Part shown: piece after piece, positions 19,888 to 29,118 of the stretch | How the letters are laid out: every line of letters begins with the position of its first letter | How positions within the stretch are numbered: the stretch's first letter is position 1 | NCBI RefSeq assembly: GCF_001625575.1 | Contig: NZ_AUXV01000001.1 | Span: 186,001 to 250,000 of the forward strand | Source of the DNA: Pseudoalteromonas luteoviolacea S2607 | Lineage (GTDB): Bacteria; Pseudomonadota; Gammaproteobacteria; Enterobacterales; Alteromonadaceae | DNA: 64,000 bases | Reading direction: 5' to 3' | Translations under genes and position numbers: made by a program | Notes under the pieces: model-generated | What the model was told of the DNA's origin: nothing | Database searches by the model: none | Seen by the model: the letters and a program-made list of their open reading frames with translations, nothing else

Positions 19888-21840
19888 TTATCCTTTTATC
19901 CCTTTTTCAGCTCTACGACGATAGCGTTTATCACCAAGCACGATGAATCCAGCAAATGCTATAAGAAGACCGCCTAGCCACATCCAACGCACATAGGGTT
20001 TGTGATAAATACGCAATGACCAAGCACCTTGACTCAATTGCTCTCCCAAAGCTAAATACAGATCTCTGAAAAAGCCGTCATCGATAGCCGCCTCCGTCAT
20101 AAATTGCATGCCAATATCATACAAGCGCTTTTCTGCGTATAGCTCAGTTACGAATTCGTCCTCTTTCAAAACGGTAACCACACCTGCATGGCCACTGTAA
20201 TTTGGTCCACGAATTTCTTTCACACCTTCAAAGCGATACTGGTATTCATTTAACATTGCTACATCGCCAGGTTTCATGGCAACTGCTCGTTCTACAGAAT
20301 AAGCTGACGTTAATGTAACGCTTGCAATAACAAAAGCCAGACCGACATGACCAAGCATCATTGCCCAGTAACTCAGTCCTAATCGTTTAAATCCCTCTGT
20401 GATAGTCGTTTGGCTAGAGACCTTTTGTAATAGATCAGATGCAGTCGCAAACACAATCCAAACAGCTAAAGCCGTTGCCAGAAACGTCAGTGGCGTCACT
20501 TTTTCGTAGCTAGAAAATAACCAAGCGGCAGTAGCTACAAGGCTTAGCGCCACAATAACGCCCCACTTTTTAACCAGTCCGCTAAGCTTGTTTTGTTTCC
20601 ACCGCAACATGGGTGCCAAGCCCAATAAAATCGCAAAAGGCACAATTAAAATGGCAAACATCTGATTAAAGAATGGTACACCGATTGATATTGAGCCCAA
20701 ACCCAGTTCTTTGTGGATCATGGGTAACAGGGTCCCCAACAGCACAATAAGAGTCGCCACCACTAAGAAGATGTTATTCAGCCAGAGACCAACTTCTCTT
20801 GATACAAAACGGTACCGGCCTTCGCTGTGAACTTGTGCTACACGAGTTGCATATAGCGCGAGGCTCCCTCCAACCACAACCGCGAGGAACGAAAGAATAT
20901 AAAGGCCTCGATCTGGATCTGTGGCAAATGCATGTACCGACACAATGATGCCCGAGCGGACAATAAACGTACCAAGCAAACATAAACTGAATGCTGCGAT
21001 TGCCAACAATACAGTCCATGACTTAAACACGCCGCGCTTTTCAGTCGCAGCAAGGGAATGTAGCAGCGCTGTCGCGACTAACCAAGGCATCAATGAGGCA
21101 TTCTCTACTGGATCCCAGAACCACCAGCCTCCCCAACCGAGCTCAGCGTACGCCCACCAACTACCGATGGTAATACCCAAAGTCAAAAACGCCCATGCGG
21201 CCATAGTCCATGGGCGTGACCATTTGGCCCACGTATTATCAAGTTTACCAGTTAGTAATGCAGCAATCGCAAAAGAGAATGAAACAGACAGTCCAACATA
21301 GCCCATATAAAGTAGTGGTGGGTGAATGATCATGCCGGGGTCTTGTAACAGAGGGTTTAGATCTCGCCCCTCTACGGGGAAGTAAGGCAGCAAGCGCTCA
21401 AATGGGCTGGACATCCAAAGTGTATAAAGCATAAAACCCACACCTAGGAAGCCCAAAACACCTAGGACGCGCGCGCGTAATACCCAAGGTAAAGACTTTG
21501 ACATCAAGGCGACTAAAGCTGTCCATGCAGATTGCATGACTAACCACAGCAAAATGGCCCCCTCATGTCCGCCCCAAGTAGATGTCACTTTATAGTACCA
21601 AGGCAGTGTACTACTTGAATGATGGGCCACATAAGCCACTGTAAAGTCGTCAGTCAAAGTAATATATATAAGCACCGCAAATGCAAAGAACACTAAAAGG
21701 CATTGTCCGACAGCTAACGAAGGCGCCGCCCTCATTAACCTTAGGTTGCCCGTATAAGCCCCCCATAAAGGAAAAATACACAGCAGTAAGCTTAGTGCCA
21801 TAGCCAAAACTAGGGCAAAATATCCTATTTCAGGGACCAT
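19888..21840 (-). CDS. ccmF: Haem lyase subunit CcmF
   Basis: CcmF receives haem from holo-CcmE and attaches it to apocytochrome c in the periplasm. The 650-residue polytopic protein carries the tryptophan-rich WWD domain GWGGWWFWDPVENAS near residues 235-249. Conserved histidines occur in TSTWGGHEGAILLW and IHPPLLYMGYVG. Many hydrophobic segments span the chain. It is one base from ccmE and four from ccmG, so the genes form one transcription unit. Confidence 0.97.
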   Translation of the reverse strand: MVPEIGYFALVLAMALSLLLCIFPLWGAYTGNLRLMRAAPSLAVGQCLLVFFAFAVLIYITLTDDFTVAYVAHHSSSTLPWYYKVTSTWGGHEGAILLWLVMQSAWTALVALMSKSLPWVLRARVLGVLGFLGVGFMLYTLWMSSPFERLLPYFPVEGRDLNPLLQDPGMIIHPPLLYMGYVGLSVSFSFAIAALLTGKLDNTWAKWSRPWTMAAWAFLTLGITIGSWWAYAELGWGGWWFWDPVENASLMPWLVATALLHSLAATEKRGVFKSWTVLLAIAAFSLCLLGTFIVRSGIIVSVHAFATDPDRGLYILSFLAVVVGGSLALYATRVAQVHSEGRYRFVSREVGLWLNNIFLVVATLIVLLGTLLPMIHKELGLGSISIGVPFFNQMFAILIVPFAILLGLAPMLRWKQNKLSGLVKKWGVIVALSLVATAAWLFSSYEKVTPLTFLATALAVWIVFATASDLLQKVSSQTTITEGFKRLGLSYWAMMLGHVGLAFVIASVTLTSAYSVERAVAMKPGDVAMLNEYQYRFEGVKEIRGPNYSGHAGVVTVLKEDEFVTELYAEKRLYDIGMQFMTEAAIDDGFFRDLYLALGEQLSQGAWSLRIYHKPYVRWMWLGGLLIAFAGFIVLGDKRYRRRAEKGIKG

Positions 21841-21841
21841 A

Positions 21842-22321
21842 CTAGTTCTCGCTATTTAAATTGTACTTGGGCTTCTCGTGTTTAATGCCTTTTACTGCCT
21901 CTGCAACTTCAGACGGCATGTATTCTTCGTCGTGTTTGGCAAGCACTTCAAATGCTTCAATCACATCTGACTCGATAAGTGTACCTTGCGCAACTATCCC
22001 CTGCCCCTCACGGAACAGGTCAGGCAGAATACCTTTATAGCGAATTGTTACTAGTGGACCGGTATCAATCAGCTTAAACTCAACGTCTAACGAGCTCTCA
22101 TCTCTGACAACTGAGCCAGGCACCACCATGCCTCCGATGCGCAATTTCTGACCAATAGACGGTTTTTCTTGTTCAGGCCCTTTTCCGTTTACAAGCTCAC
22201 TTGGCGTATAAAATAGGTTGATATTCTCTTGTAATGCATACAAGGTTAATCCAACCGCCGAGCCGATACCAAAGACCACAGCAAGCACAGTTAGCATTCG
22301 CTTTTTTCGTCTTGGATTCAT
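21842..22321 (-). CDS. ccmE: Haem chaperone CcmE
   Basis: CcmE holds haem covalently in the periplasm and hands it to CcmF. The 159-residue protein has an N-terminal anchor (about 10-29), an OB-fold core with [12 protein letters not shown], and the haem-binding motif [10 protein letters not shown]. The histidine is at 130 and the tyrosine at 134, the same positions as in E. coli. It overlaps ccmD by four bases. Confidence 0.97.
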   Translation of the reverse strand: MNPRRKKRMLTVLAVVFGIGSAVGLTLYALQENINLFYTPSELVNGKGPEQEKPSIGQKLRIGGMVVPGSVVRDESSLDVEFKLIDTGPLVTIRYKGILPDLFREGQGIVAQGTLIESDVIEAFEVLAKHDEEYMPSEVAEAVKGIKHEKPKYNLNSEN

Positions 22322-22524
22322 GCCTGCGCCTCCGTTTGTTTTGCTTTCTTAATACGCTCTTCTCGGGACATTTGCCTTTTGATTTCTTGCTTTAAGCGCT
22401 TTCCTTCATAAAGAGACACAAACAACAACCCAAGAATTATGGCTAAACAGCTACCAAAAGAGAGCCATACATAAAACCCGTAACCGCCCATGGCGATAAA
22501 GTCGCTAAATGATTCAAACTGCAT
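22318..22524 (-). CDS. ccmD: CcmD, small haem exporter subunit
   Basis: CcmD is a small single-pass protein needed to release holo-CcmE from the CcmABC complex. The start [20 protein letters not shown] is the family pattern and gives 68 residues. An in-frame upstream start would lie inside ccmC. One membrane segment (about 15-38) precedes a basic, charged tail. AGGT stands seven bases upstream inside the ccmC end. Confidence 0.93.
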   Translation of the reverse strand: MQFESFSDFIAMGGYGFYVWLSFGSCLAIILGLLFVSLYEGKRLKQEIKRQMSREERIKKAKQTEAQA

Positions 22525-22526
22525 AA

Positions 22527-23264
22527 TCAACCTCGACTCACTAACTGACGCACCCAAGGACGGTGCTTATCTGCTTGCATAATTTCATTTTTAAGACGGA
22601 TCAGAGACATCGCGCCGACAAGGGCTGCAAATCCTAAAATATTAATTAATAGCGGCCATAACATTGAAGGGTCAATCGCAGATGTATCAAACTTGGTGAT
22701 CGTTGCCCCTTGGTGCAAAGTATTCCACCACTCGACAGAGAAGTGAATAATAGGCAAGTTTACAACACCAACAATTGCAAGAATACAAGCAGCTCTTCCG
22801 CCTGCTTTTTTATCTTCAAAAGCATGGTACAAAGACAAAACACCTAAATATAAGAAAAGGAGGATCAGCTCTGAAGTTAATCTTGCATCCCAAACCCACC
22901 AGGCCCCCCACATAGGTTTACCCCACGCAGCACCCGTAATAAGCGCGATTGCAGTCATAGCTGCACCAACCGGCGCAATTGCAATCACGGCTAGTTCCGC
23001 ATTGCGCAATTGCCAAACAAGCGCAACGATGGCAGCAATGGCCATGGACGAATAAGCCCCCATAGAGAGGATGGCCGACGGTACGTGAATAAAAATAATC
23101 CGATAGCTGTCTTTTTGTTGATAGTCAGCAGGCGCATATGCTAAACCCCAAACCCATCCGACTACCACACATATTACAGACACTACCGCAAAGTACGGCA
23201 GCAAGGTGTTACACAATTGGTAAGCACGCTCCGCTTTTGCATAGGGATGTAACCACTTCCACAT
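22527..23264 (-). CDS. ccmC: Haem exporter/handling protein CcmC
   Basis: CcmC is the inner-membrane protein that presents haem to CcmE. The 245-residue product has six hydrophobic segments and the WWD motif WGAWWVWDARLTSE with flanking histidines (for example IHVPSAILSMGAYSS). It lies one base from ccmB and ends two bases before the ccmD start. Confidence 0.97.
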   Translation of the reverse strand: MWKWLHPYAKAERAYQLCNTLLPYFAVVSVICVVVGWVWGLAYAPADYQQKDSYRIIFIHVPSAILSMGAYSSMAIAAIVALVWQLRNAELAVIAIAPVGAAMTAIALITGAAWGKPMWGAWWVWDARLTSELILLFLYLGVLSLYHAFEDKKAGGRAACILAIVGVVNLPIIHFSVEWWNTLHQGATITKFDTSAIDPSMLWPLLINILGFAALVGAMSLIRLKNEIMQADKHRPWVRQLVSRG

Positions 23265-23265
23265 T

Positions 23266-23952
23266 TTAACTTACACTCACTCTTAAAGCTGACGATATGG
23301 CAATTGGTGCTGCTACAAAAGCGACGGCGAGCATAGCACCAAGGATTGCAAGCTGTCCGCTATACGCTAGCGACATAATGCTAGTATCTATTGCAGACGT
23401 TGCAAAAATAAGTACAGGTATATACAGAGGCAATACGAGCAAACTCATCAGTATTCCCCCCTTTTGCAGGCCCACTGTCAGACCTGCGCCTATGGCACCG
23501 ATAAAACTCAATAAGGGTGTGCCAATTAATAATGTCAGAACCGTTGCGCTTAGTGCCTGCGATTCTAAATTCATAAGTAATGCAAATACAGGGGCCATTA
23601 CCACCATAGGTAGGCCTGCTGTCGTCCAGTGCGCAGCTACTTTGGCAAGCACAGCAAGTGATAACGGATAGGGAGAAGCAATCAACTGCTCAAGTGACCC
23701 ATCCATGAAATCATCGCGAAAAATTTTGTCTAACCCTAACATAGTAGATAAAAGTGCTGCGACCCAAATTATGCCCGGCGCCATCCGCGCAAGTAGAGCT
23801 GGTTCAGGGCCAATTGCTAGAGGAAAAAGGGTTATAACAATTAAAAAGAACAATAGTGGATTGACGATTTCAGCGCGTTGCCTAAATGCTAGAGTAACGT
23901 CTTTACGATAAACATTACAGAACAGAGTCCAATACGAATTACTAGCTTGCAT
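23266..23952 (-). CDS. ccmB: Haem exporter permease CcmB
   Basis: CcmB is the membrane subunit of the CcmAB ABC transporter that powers release of holo-CcmE. The 228-residue, six-segment protein has the family pattern DFMDGSLEQLIASPYPLSL and the N-terminal KDVTLAFRQRAEIVNPLLFF. It overlaps ccmA by one base. Confidence 0.96.
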   Translation of the reverse strand: MQASNSYWTLFCNVYRKDVTLAFRQRAEIVNPLLFFLIVITLFPLAIGPEPALLARMAPGIIWVAALLSTMLGLDKIFRDDFMDGSLEQLIASPYPLSLAVLAKVAAHWTTAGLPMVVMAPVFALLMNLESQALSATVLTLLIGTPLLSFIGAIGAGLTVGLQKGGILMSLLVLPLYIPVLIFATSAIDTSIMSLAYSGQLAILGAMLAVAFVAAPIAISSALRVSVS

Positions 23953-24575
23953 TAATGTCTGTACTCCAGAACCAGCGTTTGCAATGAGTCAAATGAACTG
24001 GTGAGATCCTGATGAGTTGTTAACAAAATAGAACCACCGTCATCTAAATGTTCTTGGAAACGACTCTGTAACATAGCAACACCGCGCTTATCAAGCGCCG
24101 TAAAGGGTTCGTCCAGTATCCATAACTTAGCTTGATTAAGCCACAACCTGACCAGTGCCACTCTTCGCTGCTGACCCGCCGACAGTGTCCTCACAGGTAC
24201 ATCCTCAAGGCCGACTAAACCAAGTTTGCCGAGGAGGCGATAAATTTCATCTTTATCGCATAGATAACCATGAACACCAAGCCAATGTTGTACATTTTCG
24301 AAGGCGTTCAACTGTAAATTAACACCCGTTTTATGACCAATAAACAACAAGGACTCAGCAAAGGTGTCGTAATCATCTGTGATATTTTGATTGTTAAACA
24401 ATACATTACCTTCATCAGGTCGTGAAAACCCAGAGATTATTCTAAGTAGTGATGTTTTTCCTGCACCATTTGGGCCCTCTACTTGCATGATTTGACCTGG
24501 TAACAACGAAAAGTTAAGTGATTCGAACAAACAACGGTCTTGTTTGATACAAGTTAAAGCCTTAATCTCTAGCAA
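23952..24575 (-). CDS. ccmA: Haem exporter ATP-binding protein CcmA
   Basis: CcmA is the ATPase of the CcmAB complex. The 207-residue protein has Walker A GPNGAGKTS (residues 34-42), the ABC signature LSAGQQRRV, Walker B LWILDEPFTALD and the switch histidine in LLTTHQD. It is the first gene of the ccm operon. Its promoter must lie in the 106-bp spacer that faces the divergent FliK-like gene. Confidence 0.96.
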   Translation of the reverse strand: MLEIKALTCIKQDRCLFESLNFSLLPGQIMQVEGPNGAGKTSLLRIISGFSRPDEGNVLFNNQNITDDYDTFAESLLFIGHKTGVNLQLNAFENVQHWLGVHGYLCDKDEIYRLLGKLGLVGLEDVPVRTLSAGQQRRVALVRLWLNQAKLWILDEPFTALDKRGVAMLQSRFQEHLDDGGSILLTTHQDLTSSFDSLQTLVLEYRH

Positions 24576-24681
24576 AATTTGTTATTCTCACGACCCTTAA
24601 ATGTGGGCCTAAGTCTATCATAGTGATATGGTAATACGAATAACGCGTTGCAGCCGATTACTGAAAATTTGATTTAGAATA

Positions 24682-27201
24682 ATGAATAAGCAAACTATCC
24701 CTGTACAAAGTCAGGCAAATGTGTCAACAACAACGTTTTCTTCACAAGATAGCAACACTCAAACTATTTTGGAAGCAGACAAAACGTTTTTAGCACGTAA
24801 TGTTGTCATCAAGCCCGACTCGATTCAGATGGAAGTGGCACTAGAGGGTCGCTGGCAACCTATCCGCTTGAGTAGTCAAGCAAACCTAGAACAACCGCTA
24901 AAGTTAGCTGAGGCGCAACTAAGGTTGGACTCATCCGGTACGGTACTTACATTGTCTACACCAGAAGCAAAACTCACGCTAAATTCAGCACAATCGCTAT
25001 TGAGCTTGTTAAGTTTACTTAAAGGGTTTGGGGATCATAGCGCGCTGCAAACAGAAGCTCAGATAAAGCCACCTGCAAATACCCAATTGGCATTGCCTAA
25101 ACTCGGTATCAATATGCCACTCCCTTCGGGCATCGGGGCTTTATTACAGCAAGAAGAAAAACTAGTGGCAAGCCTGAGTAGTAAGGGCGACAAAGTGCTG
25201 ATGCGGCTGTTTAATATGTTTGGAGATAAGCTTCACCAGATGCCTGTTGCAAAAAAGGCAATTACACAACTTGTGGCTCAGCTTAGCCAACAAACTTCAA
25301 ACCATATTCAACTGTCATCGCAAAAAGGGATATTAAAGTTAGGCCATCATCAACATCAATTGGCCCAGTTGCAATCCAACACCCCAACTCAATTGTCCCA
25401 ATTACAAAAGCAAGTTTGGCACCCGGTAAAAATCAGTAATAAGCAAGATACTATAGAAGTTGCCATCGCCACTAAGACCACTACAATCAAATTAGCAACG
25501 TCAATAAAAAGCATGCTACCTAAACTGGATACTCAATCCTTCAAGGCGCAACTTGAACAGGCAATCAAGCCTCAAGCAGAACCGACTTTAAAATATAACA
25601 AGCCGTTGTTTAATGTCTCTTTAGCCGATATCAAACAAACAGTGAAAAATGCCCTACAAGCCATTGCACAAAAACCATTTTTTAGCCGTGTTGATATTTC
25701 CTCTGCACAACAAAAGCCGGGGCCGAGCAATCAGCAAATTCCTGATATACAGCCAAATAAAGTTAACTATTTGCATCTGCCACTCATAGCAAAAGCGGCA
25801 ATTCGTCCTGCAGGTTCACCATTAATGACCCTCACTCAAGGGATACAGCATAACTTTGCGCCAGCACAAGCCCCCACAAAACCCTCTCATGCCCAAACTT
25901 CTCCGCCTGAAGGACATAGAGGGGCCGTGAAACCTGACCCTAGCCCAGCCCTTGCGAGTACCAAGAGCGTACCGCAGGCGCAGACCAAGCACGCCGAGAA
26001 CCAACCAAAAGCAACAATTTCCTTGCAACTAAATAGCTTGTCAGAATCTAAAGCAAAGCCTGCTTTTGAGGCGCGATTGGCATTATTGCAGCAGGTTATG
26101 GCAGCAGCGCTACCTAAGGACGTAAAGCCTTTTGCCGCTGAGCAACTCAATCTTGTCAAAAATAAGGTTGTTGAGCATGCTGTTCAGAAAAACGTTATTG
26201 TAGGACCTGTAAAAGAGGTAACTCAGCAGGAATCCTCCGAAGGTAAACCTCTGGCCCCTGCTGCGCTACCTTTGGCACATATCCTGAGTAAACCGTTACG
26301 TGCCGCAGCTTTGGCTCAAGTACCGACTGACCAATCACAAGACGCCCAATTATTGAGCGAAAAAATTACTGAAAAGCAATCATTTAAGAGCCCACAGTCC
26401 GCAGATTTAACGCGCCTTGTTCACCAAGCCTTTTCTCGATTGATTGATGAGAATAAGTCAAATGCTCAGGAAGTAAGCCAAGATTTGTTTGCGCGCTTGC
26501 CTAGTATTGCCACTCCAATTAATACCAGCGTACCTGTCAGCAGTTTTACGCAAGCGGTAGATAAACTACTCGTAACCTTACTTGGCACTCAATTAATGGC
26601 ACAAGCAGATATGCAGCGACCGAAAGATGTTAGCCAAGAACAGCGTGTAGCCAGTATGGTAGAAACCTTATTCCCAGGTAACAAATTACACCAGCCTAAA
26701 CAATTTATACAGGCAGTAAACTTATCGGCACAGCAAAACTTATTGGATGACCTTAACTTCATTCAAAACTCTATGGCCGCAACAAATCAAACACAGGCCT
26801 TAGGGCAAAAGTTTGATAGTGAGAGCCAACTGTTAATCAGTTTATTTTTACCAATGAAGGTGCCTCCTGAATGCCGGCAAAGTGAACTACAAATTGGTCA
26901 ATATAAAAAACCTGCCAAAGCAGGCATGCCTGAAAAGCAAGTTTGGTTTGTTAGGCTCAATTTTGATTACGAAGCACTTGGACAACTCAGCGTACAAGCA
27001 GAGCTTATGGATAAAGCAGTAGACTGCGAGATTGTCGGAAACAGTACAGGCGTTTGCCAATTGGCTGAGCCACACTTAGACGCATTACGCAGCAAACTGG
27101 CTGCACACGGGCTGCAAGTTGGTGAGATTGAACTTAAAGAAGATGCACTGCAAGTGAAGCAGTTTTATGATAAGCATGCCATTGTGAATATAAAGGTGTA
27201 G
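24682..27201 (+). CDS. FliK-like hook-length-control domain protein (second copy)
   Basis: This 839-residue, Gln/Lys/Pro/Ala-rich protein has no signal peptide or membrane segment and is largely low complexity. The C-terminal 100 residues (about 730-830) resemble the FliK C-terminal domain: WFVRLNFDYEALGQLSVQAE and LDALRSKLAAHGLQVGEIEL. The true fliK lies in the fli operon, so this is an additional, divergent paralogue. It is followed two bases later by an FlhB C-terminal-like gene, which suggests a paired role in export specificity switching. The exact function is inferred. Confidence 0.75.
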   Translation: MNKQTIPVQSQANVSTTTFSSQDSNTQTILEADKTFLARNVVIKPDSIQMEVALEGRWQPIRLSSQANLEQPLKLAEAQLRLDSSGTVLTLSTPEAKLTLNSAQSLLSLLSLLKGFGDHSALQTEAQIKPPANTQLALPKLGINMPLPSGIGALLQQEEKLVASLSSKGDKVLMRLFNMFGDKLHQMPVAKKAITQLVAQLSQQTSNHIQLSSQKGILKLGHHQHQLAQLQSNTPTQLSQLQKQVWHPVKISNKQDTIEVAIATKTTTIKLATSIKSMLPKLDTQSFKAQLEQAIKPQAEPTLKYNKPLFNVSLADIKQTVKNALQAIAQKPFFSRVDISSAQQKPGPSNQQIPDIQPNKVNYLHLPLIAKAAIRPAGSPLMTLTQGIQHNFAPAQAPTKPSHAQTSPPEGHRGAVKPDPSPALASTKSVPQAQTKHAENQPKATISLQLNSLSESKAKPAFEARLALLQQVMAAALPKDVKPFAAEQLNLVKNKVVEHAVQKNVIVGPVKEVTQQESSEGKPLAPAALPLAHILSKPLRAAALAQVPTDQSQDAQLLSEKITEKQSFKSPQSADLTRLVHQAFSRLIDENKSNAQEVSQDLFARLPSIATPINTSVPVSSFTQAVDKLLVTLLGTQLMAQADMQRPKDVSQEQRVASMVETLFPGNKLHQPKQFIQAVNLSAQQNLLDDLNFIQNSMAATNQTQALGQKFDSESQLLISLFLPMKVPPECRQSELQIGQYKKPAKAGMPEKQVWFVRLNFDYEALGQLSVQAELMDKAVDCEIVGNSTGVCQLAEPHLDALRSKLAAHGLQVGEIELKEDALQVKQFYDKHAIVNIKV

Positions 27202-27203
27202 TT

Positions 27204-27500
27204 ATGGAACAGAAAACCGCCGTTGGTTTATTGTATGAAGCCGGAAAGTCCCCTGAAGTGGTTTGTAAGGGGTTTGGAGAGCTAGCTGAAGAAATCATCT
27301 CATTGGCAAAAGAAAAGGACATCATGATCCATGAAGATGCAGCACTAGTTAAAACGTTAGGCCAGTTGGATTTACATGAAGAAATCCCCAAAGAGCTCTA
27401 CTATGTAATCGCAGAGCTTATTGCCTTTTCTTATGTTTTACGTGGTAAATTCCCACCTGGGTGGAAAAACTTTCAGGGCAAATTAAATATCAAAGCATAG
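27204..27500 (+). CDS. Free-standing FlhB C-terminal-domain-like protein (FhlB/FlhX type)
   Basis: The 98-residue protein matches the cytoplasmic C-terminal part of FlhB after the cleavage site: TAVGLLYEAGKSPEVVCKGF, then ELAEEIISLAKEK and EEIPKELYYVIAELIAF. The window's full FlhB shows the same layout (YDTEKAGAPMVIAKGVDELA, then QIPEQLFTAVAQVLAY). It has no NPTH cleavage motif and no membrane segment. Related orphan proteins can replace the FlhB C-terminal fragment in some bacteria. It is probably translated with the preceding FliK-like gene. Confidence 0.85.
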   Translation: MEQKTAVGLLYEAGKSPEVVCKGFGELAEEIISLAKEKDIMIHEDAALVKTLGQLDLHEEIPKELYYVIAELIAFSYVLRGKFPPGWKNFQGKLNIKA

Positions 27501-27640
27501 GCTCGCAGTATCAAAATAGTTCCGTAGAAGGGTTTTCGTATAGCGATTCAATTAGACTTTAGAGTAACAACGACGGTTCGTCGAAAATAAAACTTTAAGA
27601 GCTGCTCAGCCAGAAAGAAGCCCGCTACAAATGGAGTGAC

Positions 27641-27678
27641 CCCCAATAGTTGGACTCTCTAATTATTGGGGTCTTTTT
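27641..27678 (+). terminator. Hairpin with T run in the left end of the IS remnant
   Basis: CCCCAATA pairs with TATTGGGG around a 15-base loop and is followed by TCTTTTT. It lies 140 bases after the FlhB-like gene and could end that transcript. Its position inside the IS end means it arrived with the element. Confidence 0.55.
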
Positions 27679-28477
27679 ATGTCTAAATACATTAAAAAGT
27701 TCAAACTAGAAGTTGCAACGTAAGCCAACACTCAAGGTTCGCGCTCACTTTCTAGGCAATTTAATGCCAGTTCACGGCAAATACGATATTGGTGTTTAGT
27801 TTATCGCCTTCATAGCGAACACGCTTTTTCGTATAAGCAAAAGCCTTATACAAATGAAGACAGAAAAAGAATTAAGAGAAGAACTTGAGTACCTTAGAGC
27901 GGAGAATGTGGCTCTAAAAAAGTGGAATGCCTTGGCTCAGGAAAAACAAACAACGAAATAGCAAAAGTAGTGCGTGAGCTTAAGGCTAAATTTAAATTAT
28001 CCCATTTACTCGAGGCCAGTGGACTGCCTAAAAGTGTTTACTATTTCCATCGTAGTAAAGGCGATACCCAGAGCAATATGATGCGATAACAAAGCAAATT
28101 AAGTCTATATTCCATGCCCACAAAGGGCGATATGGTTATAGTCGCATAACATCTACATTGCGCAGTGCAGGCACGTTAATTAACCATAAAACTGTTCAAC
28201 GTTTAATGTAGCAATTGTCGCTGCAATCAGTAGTGAGGCCAAAGCGCTATAAGTCTGCATGTCTCGAAAAGGAAGCTGCCTAGATAGCGCCGTAGCTGAA
28301 AATTTCTTTGGCATATTGAAAACGGAAATGTATCACGGTTATGAGTATAAAAGTGTTACCAAGCAGGTAAATGCCATAAAAGAATATATAGAATACTACA
28401 ATCACAAACAAATTAAGCTGAAACTAAAACGCCTGAGTCCGATAGCGTATCGAAATCAGGCCTTGGTAGCCGCTTAG
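27679..28477 (+). pseudogene. IS3-family transposase orfA/orfB remnant
   Basis: The orfA start MSKYIKKFKLEVAT meets TAA at codon 15. The same frame then continues as SRSLSRQFNASSRQIRYW, an HTH segment. A frameshift leads to ELREELEYLRAENVALKKWN, the end of orfA. The orfB start is seen as KLSHLLEASGLPKSVYYFHR and, after another shift, KGRYGYSRITSTLRSAG. The central DDE region is missing. The C-terminal SCLDSAVAENFFGILKTEMY, with its final catalytic Glu, and YYNHKQIKLKLKRLSP remain. The element cannot make active transposase. Confidence 0.88.
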
Positions 28478-28539
28478 GAATGAGTCCAACTTTATGGGGT
28501 CACTTCAGAATACGAGGCTTTAGATTCAAAAAAGAGCAT

Positions 28540-29058
28540 TTACCTATAAAAACTCAACGACTTCTTAAAATCGTAAAATTTAAACAACCCTGCGATGATA
28601 AAAACTATTGCGATTAGATTGAAAATGAGTTTGGTATCGTTTTTAGCACTCTTCACATCTTCAATACTAATTATTTGTTTATCATTTATTTTTAGACCAA
28701 AAATGGTAAGGCAATATGTGTCACTTATGCTTGGATCGTTTAAATTAATTTTGACTTCTACACGTGTATCTGCTTCTTTCATGAGGTGAGCAGATAGCTC
28801 TTCAATATCAATCCATGCTTTATCACACAACGGAGAAGATTCGCCACCAGAGGATACAAATACGACACCATTTTCCTGTTTGTTTAAGAATAAATTGCCT
28901 GCTCTGTAAGAAAGTGTAGTTTCATTTGGCAAAGGTGTATATGGAACAAACATTCCTGTCAGAACTACAATTCCCATCAATAAGAAAAATACAGAGCTAA
29001 TCAAACTAAAGTACTTATTTTGCCTAGCTCTAATTTCCACAAGTTCTTTACTCATCAT
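28540..29058 (-). CDS. Small two-TM protein downstream of the RHS gene (possible partner or immunity protein)
   Basis: I do not recognise a named family. The 172-residue protein has a short charged N-terminus, one membrane segment near residues 17-38 and another near 145-165, with an extracytoplasmic domain of about 105 residues between. That domain has two cysteines (in SPLCDKAW and DTYCLTIF) that could form a disulfide. A GGGGGA site precedes two adjacent ATGs and either could be used. It lies 60 bases after the RHS stop on the same strand, the place where RHS toxins keep their immunity gene. The immunity role is an inference only. Confidence 0.7.
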   Translation of the reverse strand: MMSKELVEIRARQNKYFSLISSVFFLLMGIVVLTGMFVPYTPLPNETTLSYRAGNLFLNKQENGVVFVSSGGESSPLCDKAWIDIEELSAHLMKEADTRVEVKINLNDPSISDTYCLTIFGLKINDKQIISIEDVKSAKNDTKLIFNLIAIVFIIAGLFKFYDFKKSLSFYR

Positions 29059-29086
29059 TAATTCCCCCAATAAAATGCAGGTTTAG

Positions 29087-29108
29087 GCCGAGACTTAATG
29101 ATCTCGGC
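29087..29108 (-). other. Hairpin between RHS gene and its downstream partner
   Basis: GCCGAGA pairs with TCTCGGC around an 8-base loop in the 60-base spacer. No T run follows on the minus strand, so it may reduce read-through or mark an RNA-processing site. Confidence 0.4.
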
Positions 29109-29118
29109 TAGGATGTTA

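Larger units (their letters stand above)
27634..28505 (+). mobile_element. Decayed IS3-family (IS150-like) element
   Basis: Both ends carry matching imperfect inverted repeats of about 24 bases. The left end begins GAGTGACCCCCAATAGTTGG. The right end read inward begins AAGTGACCCCATAAAGTTGG, and both close with ACTC. The element is about 870 bp, while IS150 relatives are about 1.4 kb, so an internal deletion is likely. It holds remnants of orfA and orfB with several stops and frameshifts. No clear target duplication is visible. It sits at the edge of the RHS island. Confidence 0.88.

Noticed and set aside
24576..24681. GCCGATTA before the FliK-like gene as a sigma-28 -10 box
   Set aside because: No acceptable -35 TAAAGTTT element stands at the right distance, so the match is probably chance.
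28259..28477. 72-codon frame as an independent small gene
   Set aside because: Its sequence is the C-terminal end of an IS3-family OrfB, including the final catalytic Glu, so it belongs to the transposase remnant.
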